A DNA stretch of 27,371 nucleotides from Aquiflexum sp041749095 (GTDB lineage Bacteria > Bacteroidota > Bacteroidia > Cytophagales > Cyclobacteriaceae), in the NCBI RefSeq assembly GCF_041749095.1, contig NZ_JBGTCA010000119.1, positions 1 to 27,371 on the forward strand, in the 5' to 3' direction. A model generated the notes under the pieces. That model had not been told where the DNA came from and searched no databases. It worked only from the letters and a program-made list of their open reading frames with translations. Position numbers and translations under genes: made by a program. Shown piece by piece: positions 17,120 through 25,315 of the stretch. Positions within the stretch are counted from its first letter, which is position 1. Every line of letters begins with the position of its first letter.

Positions 17120-18385
17120 ATGGGTAAAAATACAGCTAATAAATGTTCTCTTCCAATTCTCGGACAGCTTTTATCATTCATACCCAAAGAACTGTTCAAA
17201 CAAAGCGTTGAGGAATACCAATCCGACAAATGGTACAAGAAGGTAAAAGCCTGGGACCAGTTTGTTTTTATGTTGTATGGAGTGCTGACAGGAAGTTCGA
17301 CTTTGCGGGAGATCATCAAAAATTTCATGCTGATGGGCGATAAACTCAACCATTGCGGCATTTTCAGGGTTCCCAAGCGAAGCAGTGTTTCCGATGCAAA
17401 TTCCGGTCGGAGTGCCGATGTCTTCGGGCGCCTGTACATGCTGCTCTACGACCATTACAAGGATTTTTTGTCGGACAGCTATTTGTCCCTTAAAATAAAC
17501 GGAGAGGTGGATCCGGGCACCGTCGAGATATTCGATTCCACCGTGGTAAGCCTGTTCAAGGAGGTGTTCAAGGCATGCGGGAGGCTTCCCTTGGACGGGA
17601 GGAAGAAGGGAGGACTAAAGGCCTTTACCAAGATCACACTTTCCGAGCGTGTGCCCAACTTTATCTGCCTTAAGGCGGCCGCTACCAACGAAAAGGTGTT
17701 CCTTTCAATGTTTGAGCTGGCCAAAGGAACCATTGCAGTGTTTGACAAGGGGTTTCAGAAATTCCGCCAATATGCCGAATGGACCGAGCAAGGGGTATAT
17801 TTTCTGACAAGAATGAACAAAAACGCCAAGTTCAGCATTCTTGAGCAGATGCCGCTGGAGGAAAACTGTGAGGTCGGGGTACAGATGGACGCCATTGTCG
17901 AACTGGAGTATACATGCGGACCAACAGCCACCAACCGGCGGACTAAGGCCAGAATGGTGGCATACATAGATCCTGTAAGCGGGAAGAGACTTGTGTTCCT
18001 GACCAACCTGATGGACCTCAAAGCAATGACAGTCTGTATGCTTTACAAAAACAGATGGACCATAGAACCCCTGTTCAAACAGATAAAGCAGAACTTCGAG
18101 CTCACCTATTTCCTGTCTGACAGCGAAAACGGCATCAAGACGCAGATATGGATAGCACTGATATTAAACCTGATCTTTACTGTCATCCATAAAATGGCCA
18201 AAGAGGCAGAGGATTTTGCCACCATGGTGAAACTGGCAGCAAAACACACAGCAAGCTATGTAAACCTGTTGGGCTTCCTCAAAATGTCCTCTGCCCAGAT
18301 CAGCGACGCTCTGGACAATCTTGAAAATGTACAATTAGACCTGTTCGGGAATAATAATGGGGGTACATTCCAAAATTCCAGTTGA
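17120..18385 (+). CDS. IS4-family transposase with N-terminal DUF4372-like domain
   Basis: This is a DDE transposase of 421 residues, apparently intact. The N-terminal 70-80 residues (LPILGQLLSFIPKELFKQSV ... DQFVFMLYGVLTGSSTLREI) look like the DUF4372 domain common in Bacteroidota IS4 elements. The RNase-H fold supplies D139 (EIFDSTVV), D209 (AVFDKGFQKF) and E316. The last sits in the IS4 signature Y-x2-R-x3-E-x6-K, read here as YKNRWTIEPLFKQIK. Codon and base use are clearly more GC-rich than in neighbouring genes, consistent with recent acquisition. The start ATG has an upstream leader hairpin; no second frame or frameshift is needed. It mediates cut-and-paste movement of the element. Confidence 0.93.
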   Translation: MGKNTANKCSLPILGQLLSFIPKELFKQSVEEYQSDKWYKKVKAWDQFVFMLYGVLTGSSTLREIIKNFMLMGDKLNHCGIFRVPKRSSVSDANSGRSADVFGRLYMLLYDHYKDFLSDSYLSLKINGEVDPGTVEIFDSTVVSLFKEVFKACGRLPLDGRKKGGLKAFTKITLSERVPNFICLKAAATNEKVFLSMFELAKGTIAVFDKGFQKFRQYAEWTEQGVYFLTRMNKNAKFSILEQMPLEENCEVGVQMDAIVELEYTCGPTATNRRTKARMVAYIDPVSGKRLVFLTNLMDLKAMTVCMLYKNRWTIEPLFKQIKQNFELTYFLSDSENGIKTQIWIALILNLIFTVIHKMAKEAEDFATMVKLAAKHTASYVNLLGFLKMSSAQISDALDNLENVQLDLFGNNNGGTFQNSS

Positions 18386-18420
18386 AACAGCTTAAAAATG
18401 TAAAAAATGAAGATTATTGG

Positions 18421-18436
18421 CTAATTTTAAAATTAG
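18421..18436. repeat. Perfect 16-bp palindrome at the IS right end
   Basis: CTAATTTTAAAATTAG is its own reverse complement. It lies 35 bases after the transposase stop, immediately inside the TCGGAC right-end match. It may contribute to transposase binding or to transcription stopping in either direction; no T-tract follows, so a terminator role is weak. Confidence 0.4.
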
Positions 18437-18525
18437 TCGGACGACACTATATTAAAATCAGTGTTTTTAGCTTTCGGATAATTCTAAATCTCTATTGGTT
18501 GGAAATAACTCTTTTCCACATCAAC

Positions 18526-19797
18526 TTAATTTTTCAACCACCTATCAAACCAATCAAAAGCCTCCTGCTGCATGGCCTGATCAAATTTATGAGGACCGGG
18601 ATAGAAAGAACATTTGTACCGATCCGATGCACCCGCCTTTTGAAAAATACCGGAAATGATCTCATCTGCCCTTTTCATTTCCCCAAGAGTAAACAACCTA
18701 TCTTCGATGTCATTGAATACCATGGTCGGCTTAGGGGCCCGTAAGGCCAGAATCTCAGGAAAATCCAGTTCTCTGGGAAGCATCGGAATGTACGTCATCC
18801 AGGTATGGGTATGGGATTTGTTCAGCAAAAAATCCTCCCATGTAGTCATAAATCCAACAGATACGGCACAGGAAATCCTTGGATCCAAACCGCCCAACAT
18901 CACCGTCCTCAATCCTCCACCTGAAAGTCCTGCACAACCAACTCTTTCAGTATCCACATCCTCCCTTGAAACCAAAATATCCAAAGCCACCTGATCTTCT
19001 GCCAAATAAACCGCCGGCCAGGTAATCCCGGCACTAAATAGTGACCTGGCCATAATGTGTTCATGTTCGGAAGCCCACCTGTTGTATGAATCTATGTTTT
19101 CCTTTTTGCTCATATCAAAATCGGTAATACCCATCCTCCTGTCCTCAGGCACATCTTCCAACATCACCCTCCTACTTCCAAAGGCAAAAGCATCGTTCAC
19201 CATAACAACATAGCCCCGCTTAGCCAGTTCATTGGCCCAAGCCTTTCCTTGATAATAAGTTTTTTGATGCTCCTGCACATAGTCAGGTACATTGCCATCC
19301 AACCTGGTGATCTTCTCCAAACCTAAATATTTGTTTCCTCCATGACAATGCAGACCCAAAACAGCCGGAAGCTTTCCTTTGGCATGCTCAGGCTTCAGGA
19401 TTACTGCTTTTGTTGGATTTCCATAGGGCAACTGATAGCTGATTTCTTCACCGATCAATCCATCAAATCTGACTTGCCTGTGAACGGTTACTTTTGGGGT
19501 CCCTTCCAAACCCAGGTATCCCATCCTTTCCTTGACCTTAGCAGAAGCCATTTTTTTCCAAGCCTCCAGATCAGTAAAGTCATTTCTACGAAAAGATAAA
19601 CTTGGCAAACCATCCAAAAACAGACTTTTGGCCCATGGACCATAAAGTCCAAGTTGGTTTTTTTGAAAGGGGTCTTGCATATTCAGGGGTGTTTTTAATT
19701 TGTAAGGAGTGGAAAGCAGTTCACCGAAACTACCGCCAAGCATTCCTATTCCGGTCAGTCCGGTGTATTTCATGGAATCTCTTCGATTGGTGGTCAT
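18526..19797 (-). CDS. Exported alpha/beta hydrolase (dienelactone hydrolase/acetyl-esterase-like), Tat signal
   Basis: This is a predicted secreted or periplasmic hydrolase of 423 residues. The start is the ATG at 19797, giving TNRRDSMKYTGLTGIGMLGG, a twin-arginine-like signal; a TTG two codons upstream is less likely. The core alpha/beta-hydrolase domain begins near PAVLGLHCHGG. The nucleophile elbow is GLSGGG with S292. The acid is probably the aspartate of FNDIEDRLF and the histidine that of GPHKFD near the C-terminus. A long N-terminal extension is conserved in Bacteroidota and Planctomycetes proteins of this type (family knowledge). The substrate is unknown; ester-linked carbohydrate groups are plausible. 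It follows the aminotransferase gene by 13 bp, so both form an operon. Confidence 0.85.
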   Translation of the reverse strand: MTTNRRDSMKYTGLTGIGMLGGSFGELLSTPYKLKTPLNMQDPFQKNQLGLYGPWAKSLFLDGLPSLSFRRNDFTDLEAWKKMASAKVKERMGYLGLEGTPKVTVHRQVRFDGLIGEEISYQLPYGNPTKAVILKPEHAKGKLPAVLGLHCHGGNKYLGLEKITRLDGNVPDYVQEHQKTYYQGKAWANELAKRGYVVMVNDAFAFGSRRVMLEDVPEDRRMGITDFDMSKKENIDSYNRWASEHEHIMARSLFSAGITWPAVYLAEDQVALDILVSREDVDTERVGCAGLSGGGLRTVMLGGLDPRISCAVSVGFMTTWEDFLLNKSHTHTWMTYIPMLPRELDFPEILALRAPKPTMVFNDIEDRLFTLGEMKRADEIISGIFQKAGASDRYKCSFYPGPHKFDQAMQQEAFDWFDRWLKN

Positions 19798-19810
19798 AGA
19801 CAATTTGAAT

Positions 19811-20971
19811 TTATCGTTTTTCCGCCAGAATTCCTTTCAATAAACTGATCAATGCTGCTATATCATCATCTGTATTGTACAAATGAATAGAAATCCTGAT
19901 GGCTTTGCCACGTACTGAAACAAAAATTCTATTGTCCACTAACTTTTGGAGGACAAGTTGGCTGTCTACTCCCTCAGGTAGCCCAATACCAAAAAGATGT
20001 TTTGCCCTATAATCATGCACCTCAACCCAAAATTCATTATCATTTAAAAAATTGATCAAAGGTTGGGATAATTGATCGCAATAAGATTGGATATTGGAAG
20101 GATCCCATTTTAAAATCTGCTCAATTGCGGCGTTCAACATGGGGAGCAAATTGAAATTGCTGAATTCACCCATATTATATCCTCCTGCACCGATGGAATA
20201 ATCATCCACATAATTTGTCAGGCTTGAGAAAATTTGTGCATTGCTCCTGTTCATCCATGTTTCCTCCAAGGGTGATCCGCTATTGAAGAATTCAGAATAA
20301 TAGGCCAATCCTATCGAATAAGGTCCCATCAGCCATTTGTAACCTGCACAGACCAAAGCATCAATCTGAAACGAAACCACATCTATGGGCAATGCTCCTA
20401 CGGATTGGGTACCGTCAACAATAAATATAGCATTATGGGATTTGCATTTTTTGCCGATTGCTTTCAGGTCATACAAAGTACCATCTGTCCAATGAATAGA
20501 AGACATCAAAACAACTGCGGTATCATCATTGATGGCATCAATAATCTGCCTGTTCCATTGCTGCCCCCTATTTACCATAGATTCAGGTGCTTTGATCACC
20601 TTCAATTGTTTGTTGTTAATTTTACACCATTTCTCAATGGCATAATAACCACTGGGAAATTCATCCGAAACTACCAAGGCGGTAGAACCATTGTCTTTTG
20701 GTAGATTTTGGATGGCTGATGTCAATCCATAGGAAGCTGAAGGGATAATGGCAACTTGTTCACCAGAGCAATTGACCAGCTTTCCAAAATTTCCCCGAAG
20801 GGTTTCTGCAACAGAAAAAAAATCAGTTGGGGTTATTTGGGTAGGGTTTCTTTTTTTGATCAATGCTGCTATGCCTGCTTCTTCAACAGAACGAAGCAAA
20901 GGCGACATATAAGCGCCGTTTAAGTAGTGGATATCTTCTGGAAGCTGGAAAAGTTCTTTCTGGTTTTTCAC
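19811..20971 (-). CDS. Class V aminotransferase family PLP enzyme
   Basis: This is a PLP-dependent enzyme of the class V group, which includes cysteine desulfurases, isopenicillin-N epimerase-like and kynureninase-like proteins. The PLP lysine is K212 in CAGYKWLMGPYSIG. The cofactor-binding strand has FIVDGTQSVGALPIDV, and the N-terminal part has DIHYLNGAYMSPL. No cysteine sits in the mobile loop position expected of a classical desulfurase that I can recognise, so the true reaction is open. I choose the GTG at 20971 (KNQKELFQLPEDIHYLN), because the longer frame up to a TTG at 21031 adds an unfamiliar 20-residue N-terminus and overlaps a promoter-like pair. The hydrolase gene follows 13 bp downstream. 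Confidence 0.87.
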   Translation of the reverse strand: MKNQKELFQLPEDIHYLNGAYMSPLLRSVEEAGIAALIKKRNPTQITPTDFFSVAETLRGNFGKLVNCSGEQVAIIPSASYGLTSAIQNLPKDNGSTALVVSDEFPSGYYAIEKWCKINNKQLKVIKAPESMVNRGQQWNRQIIDAINDDTAVVLMSSIHWTDGTLYDLKAIGKKCKSHNAIFIVDGTQSVGALPIDVVSFQIDALVCAGYKWLMGPYSIGLAYYSEFFNSGSPLEETWMNRSNAQIFSSLTNYVDDYSIGAGGYNMGEFSNFNLLPMLNAAIEQILKWDPSNIQSYCDQLSQPLINFLNDNEFWVEVHDYRAKHLFGIGLPEGVDSQLVLQKLVDNRIFVSVRGKAIRISIHLYNTDDDIAALISLLKGILAEKR

Positions 20972-21002
20972 TTTGATTTGGGTTGGTCGATAATTATTTA
21001 TG

Positions 21003-21033
21003 CAAACTAATGTTTGTCTATCAATCAGCAAAA
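21003..21033 (-). promoter_or_regulatory. Bacteroidota-type promoter candidate for the aminotransferase-hydrolase operon
   Basis: Read on the minus strand, TTTTG (21033-21029) is followed after 19 bases by TAGTTTG (21009-21003). This resembles the Bacteroidota sigma-ABfr/-like -33 TTTG and -7 TAnnTTTG elements, although the -7 box is one base short. Transcription would start about 25 bases ahead of the proposed GTG at 20971. Confidence 0.4.
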
Positions 21034-21158
21034 TTAATTATTGACCTATCGTAAGGAAAATATTAAAATATTCAGGTTTCATTGATTATATTTTGATGCC
21101 GAAAATTTCCAATAAACAAGAACCCTTTAAAAATTTACACCCAAGCAATATCCACAAA

Positions 21159-24100
21159 ATGAACCAATCAAACATTTCCCATCTATTGCTATCAGGTCTC
21201 CTCTTTTTTATTTTTTCCTGTTCAGGCAATCAATCTAATGATTCAGAAAGTGAGAGCCAAATGTATGAGGCATCGTTGTTGACCTTGATCCAAGACGAAA
21301 GTGAAGGCACCATATCGGTTTTCCGAAAGGGAGACAATGATCCCATTTTAGTACAGAATGCCAAAGAGGGTTTCAGGCCTTACATCCACCCCATCATGGC
21401 ACCCGATGGCAAAGGAACCTTGACAGAATACAGTCCGGGACACCACAAACATCAAACTGGTTTGTATTGGGGATTGACCAGGGTAAATGGGCGGGATTAC
21501 TTCCATAACCCTCAGCAGGATTATTGGAAAAAGATTGCCCTAAATGTGATAGAGGCTGAAGGAAATGAAGTAAAATGGCAGACAGTTTATCATTTGCTGG
21601 ATGAAAAAGGCGAAGCAATCATGCTTGAAACCCAAAATTGGTCCTTAAGTGAAGAAGGGGGTAAATACTTTTTGGATTTAGAATGGAAAGGGGAAGCTAT
21701 TGAAGCGATCACTATCGGGCAATATGATTATGGGAGCTTATTTGTCAGAATGCCATGGAAAGAGGGGATCAAGGGAGAAATCATCAATGCTGCCCGTCAG
21801 AAAAACGAAAATGCAGAAGGCCAGCCTTCTATGTGGGTCAATGTCGGGATGCAGGTAGAAGGCCGGGACGACTTTGCCAACATTGCAGTTTTCGACCATC
21901 CCGAAAACAGGGGTTATCCCAACAAATGGCGCGTGGATGGACAATTGGGTTTAGGACCGGCCTTTACCAAAGATGGGGATTGGATGATAGAAAAAGGTAA
22001 AACCGAAACAATCAAGCTTCAACTGATGGTGTTTACCGGAGAAGTAAATGACCTTAAATTGACAGAAGCGTGGGGAGAGTTCTCTGGAAAAACGGGCATG
22101 TATAATACCACTGAACTTTGGGGACTTGCACAGAGGGAAGGAAGGGATGCCAAATTTCTCAACCCGCAGGAGGCTGTAGAAGCAATGACCATCAAACCCG
22201 GATATAAGGTCAATGTATGGGCCTCCGAACCCATGATGACACAACCTATGGCATTTTGTTGGGACGACAGGGGCAGGCTTTGGATTGCCGAAAACAAAGA
22301 TTATGAATCAAGAGGCCATGGATTTTCGAATGCCGGCGACAGCAGGATTTTGATATTGGAGGACACCAATGGAGATGGTGTTGCTGACAGTAGAAAGGTT
22401 TTTTTGGAGGGCCTGGCCTTCCCTGCGGCGATAGCTGTTGGTTTTGATGGACTATATGTGGGCGCGCCCCCGAATCTTCTTTTTGTCCCTGACAAAAACG
22501 GTGATGACAAAGCTGATCTGGAAGACATCGAGATTTTGCTCACAGGTTGGGGCATCAGGGACAGACATGAAACCCTCAACAGCCTGCATTGGGGCCCGGA
22601 TGGTTGGCTTTATGGATTACAGGGATTTGCGACGCCTTCCAAAATCAGAAAACCAAACGGTGATTCCAAACTCTATTACCACAAAGACCCTTTTCCGGAT
22701 GATATATTTGATAAAGAGGGTGTGGATATCAATGGAGGGGTTTGGCGCTACCATCCCGTCAAAGACAGGTTTGAGGTTGTGGCCCATGGTTTCAGCAATC
22801 CATGGGGGATAGATTATGATGCCAATGGCCAACTCCTGATGACTGCCTGTGTCATCCCCCACCTTTGGCATGTGATTCCCGGAGGAATATACCACCGTCA
22901 GGGCGGGCAGCATTTCAATCCTTATGTGTATGAAGATATCAAGACCATCGCTGACCACAGTCACCGTTCTGCCCATGGCGGTGCCCGGGTTTATCAATCG
23001 GATGCATTTCCCGAGGAAGAACAGGGCAGGATTTTTATGGCGAATATCCATGAACATGCTGTGCTTTCAGATATTCTTGTACCAAAAGGTTCGGGTTATC
23101 AAGGGAAACACGGAGATGATTTTATGTTGGCCAACAATGCCCAATGGGTAGGTTTCAGTATGGAAATCGGTCCTGATGGTGGTTTGTATGTGCTCGATTG
23201 GCACGATGCCGATATCTGCGGTCAGGAAGTCCTTAATGAGGAAACAGGAAGGATTTTCAGAATAATGCCCGAAAAATCACATGCTGCTGATTTTGAAGGT
23301 AGGTATTCTGATCTTAATAAAATGTCCGACAAACAGTTGATATCACTTCAGACCAATAAAAGTGATTGGCATGCCCGTAGGGCAAGAGGGATTTTACATA
23401 AAAGGGCCGTGAAGGGAGAATTGGAAGCAAATACCATTAAAGGATTAAAGTCAATCTACCAAAATGACAAAAACCCAAATTGGAGGTTAAGGGCGATGTG
23501 GTCTTTGCATCAGGTTGGTGGATTTACTGAAAATGAATTGCTCAATGCACTTTCAGATAAAGACCAATATATCAGGGCTTGGGCCATACAGTTGCTTTGT
23601 GAAGACCTCAAACCCTCCGCAACCGCCTTGGCAAAATTCAGAAAAATGGCAGATGAGGATAATTCTCCGGTAGTCAGGTTATATCTTGCCACCGCCCTGC
23701 AAAGGATTCCATCTAAGGATAATTTATTGATTGCTTCTAACCTGCTTCACCACTCCGAAGATGCCAATGACCATAACCTGCCCAAAATCATTTGGTATGG
23801 GATAGAATCTTTGATTGTAGAAAACACGGACAATTTCCTTGAACTTACCGCCCAATCCAAAATCCCCTTTGTCACCCAAAATATCGCAAGAAAAGCAGTG
23901 GATGCAGATGAAATCCAAAAATTGGTTGCCTTTATCGGTAAAGGTGGTCCCAATACAGAACTCCTGATGTCGGGAATGTTGAGCGGTATGGAAGGTAGGA
24001 CTGATCTGAAAATCCCATCAAATTGGAAGACAGTAGCTGAAAAAATAGAGAAATCAGGTGGCCAAAAGAAAGAACTAGCTTTGGAGATTTCAAGCCTGTT

Positions 24101-24998
24101 TGGAGATACGGAGGCAACCCAACGGGCATTTGCCGTTCTCAAAGATAAAAAGCAATCAATTGACCAAAGACAAAAGGCCCTTCAGACACTTACGGCGCAA
24201 CAAAGAACAGGACTTATCACTGAATTACCGGGGTTGATCGCAGAACCTGCAATGAGGAAAGAAGCCATTCGTTCCATAGCCGCTTTTGACAATGAGAGTT
24301 TGGGCAGGTTGCTGATAGAGAAGTATCCGGTTTTTGATGCCACAGAAAAACAGATAGCCATGCAGACCCTTTCCTCCCGGTCGAGATATGGAAATATGCT
24401 GACCCGTGAAATCAAGGATAAAAAGATGGCCAAATCAGAAGTTCCTGTCAGTGTTGCCAGACAATTGCTCCGGGTTGTGGGAAGCGGATTTATAGAAGTC
24501 TGGGGACCCATAGAACAGGTGCCAAGTGACCAAGCCGCATACAATAAATATAGAAACATACTCCAACCGTCAGCAATCGCATCTGCGAATATCAAATCAG
24601 GGAAAACAGTATTCAATAATGTCTGTGGCAGTTGCCATAAAATGTTTGGTGAGGGCGGTGAAATGGGGCCCGACCTGACAGGTTCCAACCGGTCGGATGT
24701 GGAGTATATCTTACTCAATGTCATAGAACCCAGTGCAGAAATTCAGGACGACTATAAGATGGTGGTGATCAATACCCGGGACGGCAGGACTTATTCCGGA
24801 AATGTTATCGGAGAAAACCAAAGGCAGATTACGCTCCGCGTAGTAGGCCAAGAACCGGTTATCATCAACAAATCCAGCATCCAATCCAAGGATGTGACAG
24901 AAGTTTCCATGATGCCCCCCGGCTTATTCGAAAACCTTACGGAAAAAGAGATTGTAGATTTGATGGGGTATTTGAAGACCAATAAGAGGATTGATTGA
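21159..24998 (+). CDS. Large lipoprotein: PmoA-like domain + PVC-type dehydrogenase propeller + HEAT helices + cytochrome c
   Basis: This is a 1279-residue predicted outer-membrane or periplasmic-facing lipoprotein. The ATG at 21159 gives a type II signal peptide with lipobox FIFSC and C21 as the lipidated residue; upstream ATG/TTG codons near 21093 would bury it. Residues about 35-315 resemble PmoA/DUF6807 (EYSPGHHKHQTGLYWGLTRV). Residues about 335-705 match the PVC-type dehydrogenase N-terminal beta-propeller (QPMAFCWDDRGRLWIAENKD) with calcium-loop-like DTNGDGVAD and DKNGDDKAD. Residues about 730-1090 are alpha-helical HEAT-like repeats. The C-terminal domain carries one haem-c site, C1156-GS-C1159-H1160, and the family ending MMPPGLFENLTEKEIVDLMGYL. 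Oxidation of a sugar or similar substrate with electrons passed to haem is inferred. The gene is divergent from the aminotransferase operon. Confidence 0.9.
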   Translation: MNQSNISHLLLSGLLFFIFSCSGNQSNDSESESQMYEASLLTLIQDESEGTISVFRKGDNDPILVQNAKEGFRPYIHPIMAPDGKGTLTEYSPGHHKHQTGLYWGLTRVNGRDYFHNPQQDYWKKIALNVIEAEGNEVKWQTVYHLLDEKGEAIMLETQNWSLSEEGGKYFLDLEWKGEAIEAITIGQYDYGSLFVRMPWKEGIKGEIINAARQKNENAEGQPSMWVNVGMQVEGRDDFANIAVFDHPENRGYPNKWRVDGQLGLGPAFTKDGDWMIEKGKTETIKLQLMVFTGEVNDLKLTEAWGEFSGKTGMYNTTELWGLAQREGRDAKFLNPQEAVEAMTIKPGYKVNVWASEPMMTQPMAFCWDDRGRLWIAENKDYESRGHGFSNAGDSRILILEDTNGDGVADSRKVFLEGLAFPAAIAVGFDGLYVGAPPNLLFVPDKNGDDKADLEDIEILLTGWGIRDRHETLNSLHWGPDGWLYGLQGFATPSKIRKPNGDSKLYYHKDPFPDDIFDKEGVDINGGVWRYHPVKDRFEVVAHGFSNPWGIDYDANGQLLMTACVIPHLWHVIPGGIYHRQGGQHFNPYVYEDIKTIADHSHRSAHGGARVYQSDAFPEEEQGRIFMANIHEHAVLSDILVPKGSGYQGKHGDDFMLANNAQWVGFSMEIGPDGGLYVLDWHDADICGQEVLNEETGRIFRIMPEKSHAADFEGRYSDLNKMSDKQLISLQTNKSDWHARRARGILHKRAVKGELEANTIKGLKSIYQNDKNPNWRLRAMWSLHQVGGFTENELLNALSDKDQYIRAWAIQLLCEDLKPSATALAKFRKMADEDNSPVVRLYLATALQRIPSKDNLLIASNLLHHSEDANDHNLPKIIWYGIESLIVENTDNFLELTAQSKIPFVTQNIARKAVDADEIQKLVAFIGKGGPNTELLMSGMLSGMEGRTDLKIPSNWKTVAEKIEKSGGQKKELALEISSLFGDTEATQRAFAVLKDKKQSIDQRQKALQTLTAQQRTGLITELPGLIAEPAMRKEAIRSIAAFDNESLGRLLIEKYPVFDATEKQIAMQTLSSRSRYGNMLTREIKDKKMAKSEVPVSVARQLLRVVGSGFIEVWGPIEQVPSDQAAYNKYRNILQPSAIASANIKSGKTVFNNVCGSCHKMFGEGGEMGPDLTGSNRSDVEYILLNVIEPSAEIQDDYKMVVINTRDGRTYSGNVIGENQRQITLRVVGQEPVIINKSSIQSKDVTEVSMMPPGLFENLTEKEIVDLMGYLKTNKRID

Positions 24999-25020
24999 GT
25001 ATTAGATTGAATGGGGGGTT

Positions 25021-25083
25021 GGATATTTGGATATTGGGATATTGGGATATTAAGATATTGGGATATTGGGATATTGGGATATT
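25021..25083. repeat. Tandem array of an 8-bp unit, GGGATATT, about eight copies
   Basis: GATATT recurs exactly every eight bases at 25022, 25030, 25038, 25046, 25054, 25062, 25070 and 25078. The two-base spacer is GG in most units, with TG early and AA once. It begins about 22 bases after the haem lipoprotein stop. It is a simple microsatellite/VNTR that could vary in copy number. Translation of one frame gives an artefactual W-D-I/G-Y-W protein. Confidence 0.9.
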
Positions 25084-25089
25084 GATAGA

Positions 25090-25180
25090 ACGCAGTACCT
25101 GTCCCGATTATCGGGATGAAGCTGATTTTACGCAGGTAATTAAATCAGTGAAAATCAGCAAAATCAGTGTTATCAGCGTG
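25090..25180. repeat. Dispersed-type intergenic repeat with hairpin and ATCAG iterations
   Basis: The stretch contains TCCCGATTATCGGGA (25102-25116), a 7-bp perfect hairpin, then ATCAG repeated at 25144, 25154, 25163 and 25172. Sequences of this style (AATCAGTGAAAATCAGC...) are common between genes in Cytophagales genomes as I recall them. A second copy is not present in the window, so the dispersed nature is inferred. It may serve as the terminator region for the lipoprotein gene. Confidence 0.5.
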
Positions 25181-25201
25181 CTAATAAAAACCAACTAAAA
25201 T

Positions 25202-25315
25202 TTAAAACCTTTCAATCCCTAAATGAATTAAAATAGAAATATTAACATAATCGATTTTATCTAAAGGCAATTCTCCTATTTTTTTCCCAATTCTTACTTT
25301 ATCCAAAGTCTTTTG
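25202..25315 (-). pseudogene. C-terminal remnant of a MazF/PemK-like toxin
   Basis: Directly after the antitoxin stop, in another frame, the minus strand reads KTLDKVRIGKKIGELPLDKI, then DYVNISILIHLGIERF and a TAA at 25202. This matches the end of MazF/PemK toxins, where an I/L-x-T-x-D-K-x-R-I-x-K-K-x-G stretch precedes a final helix ending near LGI. The frame is closed by a TAA at 25318-25316, so no start and none of the N-terminal two-thirds (about 70-80 residues with the RNase core) remain. The toxin is therefore dead. It probably arose by deletion between the antitoxin end and the toxin's last third. It is too short for automatic gene calling. Confidence 0.7.

Larger units (their letters stand above)
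17001..18447 (+). mobile_element. IS4-family insertion sequence, about 1.45 kb
   Basis: The bounds are set by short, imperfect terminal matches. The left end starts GTGTCCGAGAAAAT at 17001; the right end, read inward on the minus strand from 18447, starts GTGTCGTCCGACTAAT. Both contain GTGTC and GTCCGA, with a three-base shift between them. One intact transposase fills the interior, with a 119-base leader that holds a strong hairpin, and a palindrome lies near the right end. I could not find a convincing target duplication beside these ends, so the borders may be off by several bases or the element may have undergone rearrangement. G+C is visibly higher than in the flanking genes. It separates the polysaccharide locus from the minus-strand hydrolase operon. 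Confidence 0.75.

Noticed and set aside
18382..18744. 120-codon plus-strand frame after the transposase
   Set aside because: It spans the IS end and the antisense of the hydrolase gene, with no coherent protein features.
20972..21031. Longer aminotransferase start at TTG 21031
   Set aside because: The extra 20 residues look unlike a family N-terminus and cover a promoter-like pair; GTG 20971 fits better.
24182..24724. 180-codon open frame antisense to the haem lipoprotein
   Set aside because: It lies fully within a well-supported gene on the other strand, and its translation shows no recognisable domain.
25021..25083. CRISPR-like array
   Set aside because: Units are 8 bases in direct tandem without spacers and no cas genes are nearby.
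24995..25198. Open frame of 67 codons after the haem lipoprotein, rich in W-D-I and G-Y-W
   Set aside because: It is translation of the 8-bp tandem array and the adjacent repeat; no start context, no plausible domain.
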